Source of the DNA: a bacterium Scap17
Lineage (GTDB): Bacteria; Pseudomonadota; Gammaproteobacteria; Pseudomonadales; Halomonadaceae
Length of the DNA: 64,000 bases
Direction: 5' to 3'
Assembly (NCBI GenBank): GCA_013376735.1
Contig: VINJ01000001.1
Span: 3,162,001 to 3,226,000 of the forward strand
Shown here: in pieces, positions 48,539 to 57,638 of the stretch
Numbering within the stretch: the stretch's first letter is position 1
Layout: each line of letters starts with the position of its first letter
The notes under the pieces: generated by a model
Databases searched by the model: none
What the model saw: only the letters and a program-made list of their open reading frames with translations
Told to the model about the DNA's origin: nothing
Translations under genes and position numbers: made by a program

Positions 48539-49783
48539 ATGAGCACATCCCCTGCCCCCCGCGACACCGACACGCCTCTGGCGCTGTTGGGCGGCCTGAG
48601 CATCCGCGAATTCCTGCGCGATTACTGGCAGCAGAAGCCGCTGCTGATCCGCGGGGCCTTCGCAGACTTCGAGACGCCGCTGGAAGCCGATGAACTGGCC
48701 GGTCTGGCCTGTGAAGATGGCATCGAAGCACGTCTGGTCGAGGAAAACGGCCCGGACAAGGCCTGGCAGGTCAGCCACGGCCCCTTCGATGAGGCGACCT
48801 TCGCGCGTCTCGACGCCAAGGACGACAGCCAGTGGAGCCTGCTGGTGCAGGCGGTGGATCACTACGTCCCCGACGTCGCCGCGCTGTTCGAGCCCTTCAC
48901 CTTCCTGCCGCGCTGGCGCCTCGATGACATCATGATCAGCTACGCGCCGACCGGCGGCAGCGTCGGCCCGCACCTGGACAACTACGATGTCTTCCTGCTG
49001 CAGGCCCAGGGCCAGCGTCATTGGCAACTGGGCGGCATGCACGGTGACGACGCCGAGATCATCGATGGCATCGACCTGCGCATCCTCAAGCACTTCGAGG
49101 TCACGCCGGGCGAGGACTGGGTGCTGGAACCCGGCGACATGCTCTACGTGCCGCCGCGCCTGGCGCACCATGGTGTCAGCCAGTCCGATGACTGCATGAC
49201 CATCTCCGTCGGCTTCCGTGCGCCTTCCGCCGATGAAGTCGTCACCTCCTACGCCGACTATCTGGGTGCCAGCCTGCCGGAATCGCTGCGCTACCGTGAC
49301 CAGGGCATGGCACCGGTCGCCAATGCCGGCGAGCTGGACGACGCCTCGCTCGAGCGCGTGCGTGAATTGCTGCTCAGCACGCTGGACAACCCGACCCAGC
49401 TGGCGCAGTGGTTCGGTCGCTACATGACCCAGCCCAAGTATCTGGAGCAGCTCGCCGCCCGCGAACCGGCCCTCAAGACCCATGAGCTGGTCGAGTATCT
49501 GGAAGATGAAGGCGTACTGGTGCGCTCCCTGGGCTCACGCTTCGCCTTCCGTCACGGCGAGAATGGCACCAGCACGCTGTTCGTCGATGGCGATGGCATT
49601 CTGGCCCCTCAGCCGCTGGCGGCAGCACTGGCCTCCGATCAGCGCCTCACGGCGGTGTTGCTTGACTACACCACGGCAGACCTTGATCGCAGTGCCGTGG
49701 CCAGCCTGCTGACGGCGCTGATCAACCGCGGCAGCCTGATACTGGAATGTGACCTTCAGGACGAAGAGGACGATGAAGAATGA
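48539..49783 (+). CDS. roxA: Ribosomal protein uL16 3-hydroxylase RoxA (YcfD-like)
   Basis: 414 residues from ATG 48539; the frame is open to 48401 but family similarity begins with LGGLSIREFLRDYWQQKPLLIRGA. The cupin/JmjC iron ligands are H145 and D147 (GPHLDNYDVFLLQ) and a later His (RLAHHGVSQS, about 210). YcfD-type oxygenases hydroxylate an arginine of ribosomal protein uL16. It follows purB, as in related genomes, and overlaps the GNAT gene by 4 bp. Confidence 0.92.
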   Translation: MSTSPAPRDTDTPLALLGGLSIREFLRDYWQQKPLLIRGAFADFETPLEADELAGLACEDGIEARLVEENGPDKAWQVSHGPFDEATFARLDAKDDSQWSLLVQAVDHYVPDVAALFEPFTFLPRWRLDDIMISYAPTGGSVGPHLDNYDVFLLQAQGQRHWQLGGMHGDDAEIIDGIDLRILKHFEVTPGEDWVLEPGDMLYVPPRLAHHGVSQSDDCMTISVGFRAPSADEVVTSYADYLGASLPESLRYRDQGMAPVANAGELDDASLERVRELLLSTLDNPTQLAQWFGRYMTQPKYLEQLAAREPALKTHELVEYLEDEGVLVRSLGSRFAFRHGENGTSTLFVDGDGILAPQPLAAALASDQRLTAVLLDYTTADLDRSAVASLLTALINRGSLILECDLQDEEDDEE

Positions 49784-50211
49784 GTGACGCCATGATCAGC
49801 CTGGAACGGGGCGACTGGCAGACGTTGGGCAACGAGGCCAGCGAGATCCGCCGCGTCGTGTTCATCGAGGAACAGCAGGTACCGCAGGATGAGGAGTGGG
49901 ACGGGCGCGACGACGTCTGCGAACACTTCCTCGTGCATCTGGATGGCCGCACCGTCGGCACGGCCCGTCTGTTGCCGGACGGCCATGTCGGCCGCGTCGC
50001 CATCCTCTCCGAAGCGCGCGGGCTGGGGCTTGGCCAACGCCTGATGGAAGCGGTCATCCATGCTGCGCGCCAGGCTGGTCATGCTGAAGTGCTACTGGAT
50101 GCTCAGACCCATGCGCTGGAATTCTATCAACGCCTCGGCTTCACGGCTTACGACGACGAGTTTCTCGATGCCGGCATACCGCACCGCAGCATGCGCTTGA
50201 TTCTGAACTGA
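49780..50211 (+). CDS. GNAT-family N-acetyltransferase (ElaA/YjcF-like)
   Basis: 143 residues. The acetyl-CoA binding motif is seen as VGRVAILSEARGLGLGQRLM (R/Q-x-x-G-x-G/A). RRVVFIEEQQVPQDEEWDG at the front and LDAQTHALEFYQRLGF in the C-terminal half are typical of the ElaA/YjcF group. Substrate unknown. Overlaps roxA by 4 bp; a strong terminator follows. Confidence 0.88.
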   Translation: MSDAMISLERGDWQTLGNEASEIRRVVFIEEQQVPQDEEWDGRDDVCEHFLVHLDGRTVGTARLLPDGHVGRVAILSEARGLGLGQRLMEAVIHAARQAGHAEVLLDAQTHALEFYQRLGFTAYDDEFLDAGIPHRSMRLILN

Positions 50212-50230
50212 ATTTTAGCGTCTTCCTTAC

Positions 50231-50261
50231 AAAACCGGCCCCATTTGGGGCCGGTTTTTTT
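50231..50261 (+). terminator. Terminator after the roxA-GNAT unit
   Basis: AAAACCGGCCCC and GGGGCCGGTTTT with a 4-base loop, followed by further T. It closes the transcription unit that precedes the aceA region. Confidence 0.95.
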
Positions 50262-50399
50262 GTGTCTTGAAGCTTCTTGTAGTCTGGCTACAACCCGATC
50301 CTTGACCAAGTCATCATTCCACAAGGCCCATGGATACTGACATCATGACGTCATTGATAAATATTAAAACGTCTGTTTGCCAGCAGGAATTACGCAACG

Positions 50400-50429
50400 T
50401 TGAATCTGGTGTAAAACGATCGTTTTAAT
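50400..50429 (+). promoter_or_regulatory. Candidate sigma-70 promoter upstream of the aceA region
   Basis: -35 TTGAAT (50400-50405) and -10 TTTAAT (50424-50429) with an 18-base spacer. A perfect palindrome covers the second half of the spacer and part of the -10, so a bound repressor would block polymerase. Confidence 0.6.
50412..50427. promoter_or_regulatory. Perfect 16-bp palindrome, candidate operator
   Basis: TAAAACGATCGTTTTA is a perfect dyad inside the candidate promoter. Size and symmetry suit a TetR- or similar dimeric repressor. A related half site (TTAAAACG) lies at 50364-50371. Confidence 0.65.
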
Positions 50430-50548
50430 ACGACCAAGGAATGAAAGACAGCACTCAATTTCAGAGCGATGCTAGAGATCAGGTCATTTACGCTGCACTG
50501 CGACATGACACGCTGCCCGATCCGGCACCGCCTTCAGGAGATTCGCCC

Positions 50549-51301
50549 ATGCTCACCTCAGACTCACGAACGCAGACCACCCTGATGGGCGGTAGAGGTG
50601 ACCAGGTACTCGGGCAGCCTGAGGATGCCGCTCTGGCCGAGCAATGGCACAACGCCGAGATCCGCACACGGATTCTCAAGCTGGCGCGTCCCCTCAAGGA
50701 CCTGCTGCCACCGCAGACAGCGGAGACGGTGGCGGCACAGGCGCAGACGATCTGTCATCTGAGTCGCGACCAGCGCTGGCAACTTCCTGGCGAGCAGTGG
50801 CAACTGCGCTCACAGGGCAGTGGCTGGCAGCTTGAGCGCAACGGGCAGCCGGCAACCGCTGGCGAGACGCAGGACGCGCCTGACCAGCTGGCGCTTGCCG
50901 GCCTCACCGATGACGTGACGGGGATGCAGCTGGGCAACCGCCCGCTCCCCCGGGCCCTCTGGACCCTGGCCGCCGCGCGGCATCGCGGCGAACGTCATTC
51001 GGTGCTGGCCATTGCCCAGATCAGCAGCGTGCGCGAAGCGCTGTGCTGGGGAGAGCTGATCTCACGGCTGCGTGCGCCGGACGGCAGGCCGCCACGCATC
51101 GCCCTCACCCTCAGCCACTGCACGTTACCCACGTTGGAAGCCAGCCTGTACTTCCTGATGCCCTGGTTGGACAGCATCACGCTGACAACGGCCCCCGGCC
51201 TGGAAACTGCCTGCCTTGGCGTGATCAAGGCTCGCTTCAGACTTGCTGAGCCAGCGGAGCTCGACAACGCCACCGACGACGCCTTCTGTCGCACGGCGTG
51301 A
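50549..51301 (+). CDS. Unrecognised protein encoded upstream of aceA
   Basis: 250 residues from ATG 50549, chosen because AGGAG lies about 8 bases upstream; the frame is open back to 50441. I do not recognise the family. The first half is Gln-rich and polar (HLSRDQRWQLPGEQWQLRSQGSGWQLER in pieces); the second half is more ordered (HSVLAIAQISSVREALCWGELISRL, ASLYFLMPWLDSITLTTAPG). No signal peptide or membrane helix. It is the first gene behind the palindrome-bearing promoter and lies 199 bp before aceA, so it may share its control. Codon use matches the host. Confidence 0.6.
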   Translation: MLTSDSRTQTTLMGGRGDQVLGQPEDAALAEQWHNAEIRTRILKLARPLKDLLPPQTAETVAAQAQTICHLSRDQRWQLPGEQWQLRSQGSGWQLERNGQPATAGETQDAPDQLALAGLTDDVTGMQLGNRPLPRALWTLAAARHRGERHSVLAIAQISSVREALCWGELISRLRAPDGRPPRIALTLSHCTLPTLEASLYFLMPWLDSITLTTAPGLETACLGVIKARFRLAEPAELDNATDDAFCRTA

Positions 51302-51500
51302 CTCCACTGGTGACGCCTGAAAGATCAATAACAACAACAAACTGTCATGCAGCAACCTCAAGACGCAGAGCACCGACACTCCCATTTCTCGCGTCGCTCT
51401 CGCGTCGAACGCCAGACGAAAGACAAGCGAACAGACACAAGACACGGACAACACGCCAGGGGGCTGAGCCCCGACGACGAAGCCATCAGGAGATGCCACC

Positions 51501-52811
51501 ATGAGTCACACACGTGCCGATCAGATTGCCGCGCTCGAGAAGGACTGGGCCGAGAATCCGCGCTGGAAAGGGATCACTCGCCCCTATTCCGCCGAAGATG
51601 TGGTGCGCCTGCGCGGTTCCGTCCAGGAAGCCAACACCTTGGCGACCCGCGGTGCCGAGAAGCTCTGGAAACTGGTCAATGGTGATGCCAAGAAGGGCTA
51701 TGTCAACTGTCTGGGCGCCCTGACCGGCGGCCAGGCCATGCAACAGGTGAAGGCCGGCATCGAGGCCATCTACCTGTCCGGCTGGCAGGTCGCCGCCGAC
51801 AACAACACCAGTGAGGCCATGTACCCGGATCAGTCGCTCTATCCGGTGGATTCCGTGCCGACCGTGGTCAAGCGCATCAACAACACCTTCCGCCGCGCCG
51901 ACCAGATCCAGTGGCAGAAAGGGGCCAATCCGGGCGATGCCGGCTTCGTCGATTACTTCGCGCCTATCGTGGCGGATGCCGAGGCCGGTTTCGGTGGCGT
52001 GCTCAACGGCTACGAGCTGATGACCGCCATGATCCGTGCCGGTGCTTCCGGTGTGCACTTCGAGGACCAGCTGGCCTCGGTCAAGAAGTGTGGCCACATG
52101 GGCGGCAAGGTACTGGTCCCGACCCAGGAAGCGGTGCAGAAGCTGGTGGCCGCTCGCCTGGCCGCCGACGTGGCAGGTGTGCCGACCCTGGTCATCGCAC
52201 GTACCGATGCCAATGCCGCTGACCTGATCACCTCGGATGTCGACGACTACGACAAGCCGTTCCTGACCGGTGAGCGCTCCGACGAAGGCTTCTATCGCGT
52301 CAAGGCAGGTCTGGATCAAGCCATTGCGCGCGGTCTGGCCTACGCGCCCTACTCCGACCTGATCTGGTGCGAAACCGCCAAGCCGGACCTCGAGGAGGCG
52401 CGCCGCTTCGCCGAAGCGATCAAGAAGGAATACCCGGACCAGCTGCTGGCCTACAACTGCTCGCCTTCCTTCAACTGGAAGAAGAACCTCGACGACGCCA
52501 CCATCGCCAAGTTCCAGCAGGAACTGTCGGACATGGGCTACAAGTACCAGTTCATCACCTTGGCCGGTATCCACAACATGTGGTTCAACATGTTCGATCT
52601 TGCCTACGACTATGCGCAGGGCGAAGGCATGAAGCACTACGTCGAGAAGGTGCAGGAAGCCGAATTCGCCGCAGCCGAGAAGGGCTACACCTTCGTGGCG
52701 CACCAGCAGGAAGTCGGCACCGGTTACTTCGATGACATGACCAACGTCATTCAGGGCGGCAACTCTTCCGTCACCGCACTGAAGGGCTCCACGGAAGAAG
52801 ACCAGTTCTAG
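51501..52811 (+). CDS. aceA: Isocitrate lyase
   Basis: 436 residues. The active-site loop [14 protein letters not shown] carries catalytic C197, and [21 protein letters not shown] is the metal-binding block. It splits isocitrate into succinate and glyoxylate, the first step of the glyoxylate shunt, used on acetate and fatty acids. AGGAG lies 10 bases before the ATG. No malate synthase gene is in the window. A terminator follows at 52881. Confidence 0.97.
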   Translation: MSHTRADQIAALEKDWAENPRWKGITRPYSAEDVVRLRGSVQEANTLATRGAEKLWKLVNGDAKKGYVNCLGALTGGQAMQQVKAGIEAIYLSGWQVAADNNTSEAMYPDQSLYPVDSVPTVVKRINNTFRRADQIQWQKGANPGDAGFVDYFAPIVADAEAGFGGVLNGYELMTAMIRAGASGVHFEDQLASVKKCGHMGGKVLVPTQEAVQKLVAARLAADVAGVPTLVIARTDANAADLITSDVDDYDKPFLTGERSDEGFYRVKAGLDQAIARGLAYAPYSDLIWCETAKPDLEEARRFAEAIKKEYPDQLLAYNCSPSFNWKKNLDDATIAKFQQELSDMGYKYQFITLAGIHNMWFNMFDLAYDYAQGEGMKHYVEKVQEAEFAAAEKGYTFVAHQQEVGTGYFDDMTNVIQGGNSSVTALKGSTEEDQF

Positions 52812-52880
52812 ACCGCTGACATCGCGGCATGGCACCTCGCAATGGCAGGATTGCGCGAGGTGCCGCCCGCAGACTGACCG

Positions 52881-52903
52881 AAGCCCGCTCACGCGGGCTT
52901 TTT
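52881..52903 (+). terminator. Terminator of aceA
   Basis: AAGCCCGC and GCGGGCTT with a TCAC loop followed by TTT, 70 bp past the stop. Confidence 0.92.
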
Positions 52904-53120
52904 CGTGCTTTACGCCTTGAATGCCCGCCGCGAATGCCAACCAACGTCGACGGATGCCCTGCCACTGACATTCACGCGGCATGGCTCAAGAAGAGGCAGC
53001 ACTCATGCACCGGTACTCACGTGGTCGGTACCCACGTGGTAGCACTCACGCGACAGGGAAGTGCAGAAGTTGCGTCACCTCAGCGTTTCAGGTCGGGAAC
53101 CCGTCATGGTCGACGTGGTC

Positions 53121-53126
53121 TATAAT
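53121..53126 (+). promoter_or_regulatory. Consensus -10 box for the SlyB-like gene
   Basis: TATAAT, about 150 bases upstream of the start. No good -35 lies at 16-18 bases, so an activator may be needed or the match is chance. Confidence 0.4.
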
Positions 53127-53275
53127 GTTAAGAAACAGTGTTCTCGCACGCCCCTCGTGACAAGAACCTGCTGGCGGCCCAAGGAAGTGATCGCCTACCT
53201 GAGCCTTGCTCTCTCAGCACTCAGCATTCTCCATCACAACCTCAAGCTGCACCGCATCATGCGAGGAGATACACC

Positions 53276-53779
53276 ATGACACTCTCACTGACTCACAAAC
53301 GATCGACTGGCACACGCCGCTGGCTGCCCGTGATCGCGCTCGGCGTGCTGACGCTTGGCGGCTGCGCGAACAGCGACATCTATTCCGGCAACGTCTACAC
53401 CGGCGATCAGGCCAAGCGCGCACAGTCCGTCAGCTACGGCACCATTACCTCGCTGCGCCCGGTGCAGATCCAGGCACAGGATGAAGGCAGCGGCGTGCTC
53501 GGTGGCTTGGGTGGTGCGGTCGTCGGCGGCCTGCTCGGCAGCCAGATCGGCGGCGGCTCCGGCCGTGCCATCGCCACCGCCGCGGGTGCCATCGGCGGCA
53601 GCGTGGCTGGCAAGTCGATCGCTGACAATGTCGATCAGATCGACGCCTACGAGATTGAAGTCCGTCGCGATGCCGGCGACAGCCTCATCGTCGTCCAGAA
53701 AGCCGACACCGCCTTCTCGGTTGGCCAACGTGTCCGCCTGGTCGGCTATGGCGCCAACCTGAGCGTCGCGCCTTACTGA
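53276..53779 (+). CDS. SlyB/Pcp-like glycine-zipper outer-membrane lipoprotein
   Basis: 167 residues from ATG 53276, preceded by GAGGAGA. The lipobox LTLGGC puts the lipidated Cys near residue 26. A glycine-zipper 2TM segment follows (VLGGLGGAVVGGLLGSQIGGG, then AAGAIGGSVAGKSIADNV), and a small beta-rich domain ends the protein. Members of this family sit in the outer membrane and respond to envelope stress. A hairpin follows the gene. Confidence 0.88.
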   Translation: MTLSLTHKRSTGTRRWLPVIALGVLTLGGCANSDIYSGNVYTGDQAKRAQSVSYGTITSLRPVQIQAQDEGSGVLGGLGGAVVGGLLGSQIGGGSGRAIATAAGAIGGSVAGKSIADNVDQIDAYEIEVRRDAGDSLIVVQKADTAFSVGQRVRLVGYGANLSVAPY

Positions 53780-53788
53780 GTCTCTCGA

Positions 53789-53820
53789 CGGCTGGCGCTC
53801 CCTTGCAGGGGCGCCAGCCG
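53789..53820 (+). terminator. Hairpin after the SlyB-like gene
   Basis: CGGCTGGCG with CGCCAGCCG plus CCC/GGG inside, 10 bp past the stop. The T tail (CTTGGTTTC) is imperfect. Confidence 0.65.
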
Positions 53821-54068
53821 CTTGGTTTCTGTGCCCTTCTGCGGTGCCTGTCACAGGCCCTGCCCAGGAAGCGTCGCCTCGCTTTCTCCTGCCTCCCCCC
53901 TCCGCTTCATCCCCCTCCTTCAAACTCACACAGCCCTGGATCGCCTCAATGGGTGGTCTGCAGATTGCCTATTGGTTAACAAGCTATGAAATCGGGATTT
54001 TGTTTGCAAAGTTATACATCTGCAGCCAAAATTGACCCTGTGTACAACTTTCAGTCCCAGGAGTTGCG

Positions 54069-55232
54069 ATGCGTCCCGTCACTGCCCGTCCGCCAGGTTC
54101 TCGCCCAGGCACCCGCAAGCTGTCTTGTGGCACGTCATCTTCAAGAAACGCTCCCCGCGCTTACCCCAGTCCAGTCAATGACAGTCCCGGCGGTACCGCC
54201 GCCTTGAGCCACGCCCCGCAGATAGCGCCGGCCTTCTCGACCCGGCGCCTGGGCATGGCATTGATCATGCTGGGTGCGGTGGCATTGGCCCCCATGGTGG
54301 AGGCAGCCGAGGACGAGGGTGGCGTGCTGTCATTGAAGGTCGAGAACGACATTCTCACCTCTGGCGATGATGGCCATTACACCAACGGCTTTGCGTTGAG
54401 CTACACCTTCGAGACACCAGAGCAGCACTGGTCACGCTCATTCGCGGACTGGGTGCCCGGCTTCAGCGCGGCGCGACTGGACGCCACGGCCTACCGCTTC
54501 GGACAGCAGATCTATACCCCCAATGACATCAAGCGGGAGCAACCGGATCAGGATGACCGCCCCTACGCGGGCTACCTGTTCGGTGGCGTCTCGCTGTTCG
54601 CCGGTGAACAGGGAGATGACTGGCGACGGGTGGATACCTTCAATCTGGATCTCGGCATCGTCGGCCCGGCCTCGGGCGCCAAGGATGCTCAGAAGGCGGT
54701 ACACAAGCTGACCGGCAGTGATGAGCCGGAAGGTTGGGACCACCAGCTGCACAACGAGCCGGTGATCAATATCGGCTGGCAGACGCAGCTATGGCTACCG
54801 GCCAGGGCCGCGGGGCTTGAGGTGGAGTACGGCCCCTCGGCTTCCGTGGCGCTGGGCAATCTCTACACCTATGCGGGCGTCGGTGGCGGGGTACGCATCG
54901 GCCAGGGGCTGACCCGCAGCTACGGGATACCGACCGTGGCGCCGGCCCAGGGCGGCCGACAGTACTTCCATCCCGACGGTGACTTCGCCTGGTACCTGTT
55001 CGCCAATATCGAGGGCCGCGCGATGGCCTACAATATGCTGTTGGATGGCAATGGCTTCGAAGACAGCGCCTCGGTGGACCGTCGCCCACTGGTCGGCGAC
55101 CTGCAGCTGGGCTTCGCTCTCAGCTGGCAACGCTGGCAGCTGGCGTTCGTCAACGTGTGGCGCACTCACGAATTCGAGACGCAGCAGGAAAGCGATCAAT
55201 TCGGCTCGCTGACGCTCTCGACCTGGCTGTGA
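54069..55232 (+). CDS. LpxR-like lipid A 3'-O-deacylase
   Basis: 387 residues from ATG 54069, where AGGAG lies 5-6 bases upstream. The core has LpxR features: LKVENDILTSGDDGHYTNGF with the Asn-Asp pair, DDRPYAGYLFGGVSLF and a His in WDHQLHNEPV. LpxR is an outer-membrane beta-barrel that removes the 3' acyl chains of lipid A. The hydrophobic signal segment (RLGMALIMLGAVALAPM) begins only at about residue 60, an unusually long lead; internal Met codons nearby lack ribosome sites. Flanked by terminators, so it is a single-gene unit. Confidence 0.82.
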   Translation: MRPVTARPPGSRPGTRKLSCGTSSSRNAPRAYPSPVNDSPGGTAALSHAPQIAPAFSTRRLGMALIMLGAVALAPMVEAAEDEGGVLSLKVENDILTSGDDGHYTNGFALSYTFETPEQHWSRSFADWVPGFSAARLDATAYRFGQQIYTPNDIKREQPDQDDRPYAGYLFGGVSLFAGEQGDDWRRVDTFNLDLGIVGPASGAKDAQKAVHKLTGSDEPEGWDHQLHNEPVINIGWQTQLWLPARAAGLEVEYGPSASVALGNLYTYAGVGGGVRIGQGLTRSYGIPTVAPAQGGRQYFHPDGDFAWYLFANIEGRAMAYNMLLDGNGFEDSASVDRRPLVGDLQLGFALSWQRWQLAFVNVWRTHEFETQQESDQFGSLTLSTWL

Positions 55233-55311
55233 GTCAGCGCTGAGCCGCGGCGGCACTGACAATACGCGATGGATGAGCAGAGCCTGATGAGAAGTGTCTG
55301 ATGAGCAGAAA

Positions 55312-55344
55312 CAGAAAGGCCGGGCAGATAGCCCGGCCTTTCTG
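55312..55344. terminator. Bidirectional terminator between lpxR-like gene and the small membrane protein gene
   Basis: A perfect 14-bp stem (CAGAAAGGCCGGGC) with a 5-base loop between convergent genes; A/T-containing ends allow function on both strands. Confidence 0.85.
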
Positions 55345-55389
55345 TCTGCGGGAAACGTCATGCTTCCCGGAAGGTTGCTGCTGGTTGAA

Positions 55390-55674
55390 TCAGTGCATCT
55401 TGACCTTGCTCATGCCCCAGCAGATCAGCTTGCCGCCGATCAGAACGATCAGCGCCAGCACGATCAATGCCATCAGCATGGAAACGGGATTGACGATGAA
55501 GGTCGCACCCAGGATACCCAGGGCCACGCCCCAGACGTAGCGGTCACCGCTATCGATGCTCAGAGCCTCCGGCAGGACACGTTTGACGGTGGCACCCAGC
55601 GAGCCTTCCCAGCGGTTCAAGCACAGCATGAAGATCGCAGCGAAGCTCACCAGCCAGATCAATGTCACGGTCAT
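55390..55674 (-). CDS. Small two- or three-helix membrane protein
   Basis: 94 residues. Hydrophobic segments at about 3-20 and 48-88 (the second long enough for two helices) make it an inner-membrane protein. A basic-acidic stretch (RWEGSLGATVKRVLPEALSIDSGDR in pieces) lies between them. I do not recognise the family. GGAGAG lies upstream of the ATG, and it faces the lpxR-like gene across a shared terminator. Confidence 0.7.
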   Translation of the reverse strand: MTVTLIWLVSFAAIFMLCLNRWEGSLGATVKRVLPEALSIDSGDRYVWGVALGILGATFIVNPVSMLMALIVLALIVLIGGKLICWGMSKVKMH

Positions 55675-56172
55675 CGAAATTCTCTCCTGAAAAATAGGGT
55701 CGCATGGCGCCTGACCTGAGTTGTCATTTCCCGTCAGGCGACGGGACAGAGTGTGCAGAGCGAGGCCCCCTCGGGCCGCGCGTCAGAATCCGCAATATCC
55801 GAGTAGGCAGAGTAACCAGACCCTGTGGCCCTCGCAAGCCATCGCCACAACCTTGCATGGCCGCCAGCAGCAAGGCCGCTGTGCGCTGACAGGGCAACCC
55901 CGCCAGACACCTGATGATCCAACCGTTTTGCTCCTTTGTTCACCGATAGCGTCGGGGGTGAGAAAAAAACCTGCCTCAGGGTTGAAATGCACGCCTGCGA
56001 GCGTCACCTATACTTTCAAGACAAGGTAACGTGCGCTGGATTGCTCTCCGGCAGTGTCATCGGCGGGCCAGGAGCCACGTGATACGCGGCTTTTTTCCAG
56101 TTTCCCCCCCTGACAGTCACCTCAGGGGCACGTTACCATTGACGTTCATATACCTATCGAAAGGCTCTCATC
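55675..56172. other. Divergent region between the small membrane protein gene and slyD
   Basis: 498 bases without a supported gene. A 10-bp inverted repeat, GGTAACGTGC at 56025-56034 and GCACGTTACC at 56128-56137, brackets the slyD leader. TTGAAA (55982) and TATACT (56009) could be promoter parts, but their 21-base spacing is too long for a standard promoter. Confidence 0.5.
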
Positions 56173-56655
56173 ATGCAAATCGCCCAGAATGCCGTCGTAT
56201 CCTTCCACTACACCCTGACCAACAACGAAGGGGAAGTGCTGGATAGCTCCGAAGGCCGCGAGCCGCTGGCCTACATCCACGGCGCTGGCAACATCGTCCC
56301 GGGCCTCGAGAAGGAACTCGATGGCAAGACTTCCGGCGACGAGCTGAAAGTTGCCGTCTCTCCGGAAGAAGGTTACGGCGAAGTCCAGGAAGCCCTGGTC
56401 CAGGAAGTGCCGCGTGAAGCCTTCCAAGGTGTCGAAGACATCGAAGCTGGCATGCAGTTCCAGGCGCAGACCCAAGGCGGCCCGCTGATGGTCACCGTCA
56501 CCAAGGTCGAAGGCGACACTGTCACTGTCGATGGCAACCACCCGCTGGCCGGCGAAACCCTGAATTTTGACGTGCAAATCACCAACGTGCGTGAAGCTTC
56601 TGCCGAAGAGCTGGAACACGGCCACGTTCACGGCGAAGGCGGCGTGGAGCACTAA
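56173..56655 (+). CDS. slyD: FKBP-type peptidyl-prolyl isomerase SlyD
   Basis: 160 residues. The FKBP start VVSFHYTLTNNEGEVLDSS, IHGAGNIVPGLEKELDGK and the inserted flap (about 70-125) identify SlyD; the tail is short with few histidines (HGHVHGEGGVEH), so metal binding should be weaker than in E. coli. It speeds proline isomerisation and acts as a chaperone in the cytoplasm. AAAGG precedes the ATG and a strong terminator follows. Confidence 0.94.
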   Translation: MQIAQNAVVSFHYTLTNNEGEVLDSSEGREPLAYIHGAGNIVPGLEKELDGKTSGDELKVAVSPEEGYGEVQEALVQEVPREAFQGVEDIEAGMQFQAQTQGGPLMVTVTKVEGDTVTVDGNHPLAGETLNFDVQITNVREASAEELEHGHVHGEGGVEH

Positions 56656-56725
56656 GCTCCGCCTCTTCCCTCATCCAAGGCATCGCCCCGGATGAGCGCC
56701 TCCCACTCGGTGGGAGGCCGGAACC

Positions 56726-56764
56726 AAAAGCCCCGCGACTGAGTCATCAGTCGCGGGGCTTTTT
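56726..56764 (+). terminator. Terminator of slyD
   Basis: A perfect 17-bp stem (AAAAGCCCCGCGACTGA) with a GTCA loop ending in TTTT. The A-rich left arm may also let it stop transcription arriving from the DUF3047 gene. Confidence 0.95.
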
Positions 56765-56857
56765 CGTGTCTGGCTTCGTGTCGGCCTGGCTGGCTTGGCG
56801 CGCTTGTCAGACTGGCTCAGCCCTCTCTTCACAGCCCTGATCACTCATGATTCCGGA

Positions 56858-57556
56858 TCAAACACCGCAGCTGGGCGGCGTGGCATCGCTGGAAAGGCTC
56901 AGACCACGAAACAGCGCCGTGGCATCCCCGCCGGCATTGTCACCGTCAGCCATCAGCGCCAGTCCGGCAATCTCGCTCGGCTTGCTGTCAAACAGTGACG
57001 CGTAATCAGCACGCAGATCACGCACCTCCGCCACCCACTGCCCCACCTTCTCGTCGCCGGATTCAACGGCCAGCAGCACGGCACGATCCGTGAAGGCATT
57101 GTCCCAATGACTGCCTTTAGCTTCATTGCTGGACCAGACGTAATTGATGGCCTCGACCTGCCACGGCAGGATGCCGGTCTTGTTGACCACATAGAGGCGT
57201 GCCGGATAGTCATCGCCGCCCTTGGTCTTCTCGTTCAGGCCCGGATAGATGCCATCCACCTGCCAGCACCATTTCAGGTAGGGCGTCTCTTCAAGCGAGA
57301 TATCCTGCTCCAGATAGCGTGCGGACGCCTGACCCCGGGCGCGAGCCTCGAGCGCAGGGCTGCCGTCGCGCTCCACCACGCGATAGGCCGTCTGGCCTTC
57401 AAAGGTCTTCTCACCCCAGGCAAGAATCTGCGCAGGCGAGAAACTCCTGTCAGCCGCGTGGGCCACAGAGGGCAGTAGCGCCGTCAGTAGACCGCTGGAG
57501 GCGACTGCCGCGAACAGGGGCAGGAATGACGGCAACTGACGGGAAGCAATCTTCAT
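56858..57556 (-). CDS. DUF3047 secreted protein
   Basis: 232 residues from ATG 57556 with GGAG 8 bases upstream. A signal peptide ends near SVAHAADRS. The mature protein has YLKWCWQVDGIYPG, RLYVVNKTG and NYVWSSNEAKGSHWDN, which match DUF3047, a periplasmic family of unknown function. It lies 82 bp after the CDP-alcohol phosphotransferase gene on the same strand and may be the last gene of that unit. Confidence 0.82.
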   Translation of the reverse strand: MKIASRQLPSFLPLFAAVASSGLLTALLPSVAHAADRSFSPAQILAWGEKTFEGQTAYRVVERDGSPALEARARGQASARYLEQDISLEETPYLKWCWQVDGIYPGLNEKTKGGDDYPARLYVVNKTGILPWQVEAINYVWSSNEAKGSHWDNAFTDRAVLLAVESGDEKVGQWVAEVRDLRADYASLFDSKPSEIAGLALMADGDNAGGDATALFRGLSLSSDATPPSCGV

Positions 57557-57638
57557 TGGCAGAACTCCGATGTGCCTGAGCAAGGCAAGTGAGGAAGGTG
57601 AAACGCCATGTCACCGGAACGGCCAGGTTCGCAGCGCA

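Larger units (their letters stand above)
50212..50548. other. Intergenic control region before the unrecognised gene and aceA
   Basis: 337 bases holding the terminator of the upstream unit, then an AT-rich stretch with the promoter and palindrome described separately, then a leader of about 110 bases. The in-frame ATG at 50441 has an AAGGA directly against it, too close to work as a ribosome site. Confidence 0.6.
52812..53275. other. Intergenic region between aceA and the SlyB-like gene
   Basis: 464 bases with the aceA terminator on the left and a consensus -10 box on the right. In the middle, short CACGTGGT repeats occur around 53015-53040. No gene supported. Confidence 0.5.
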
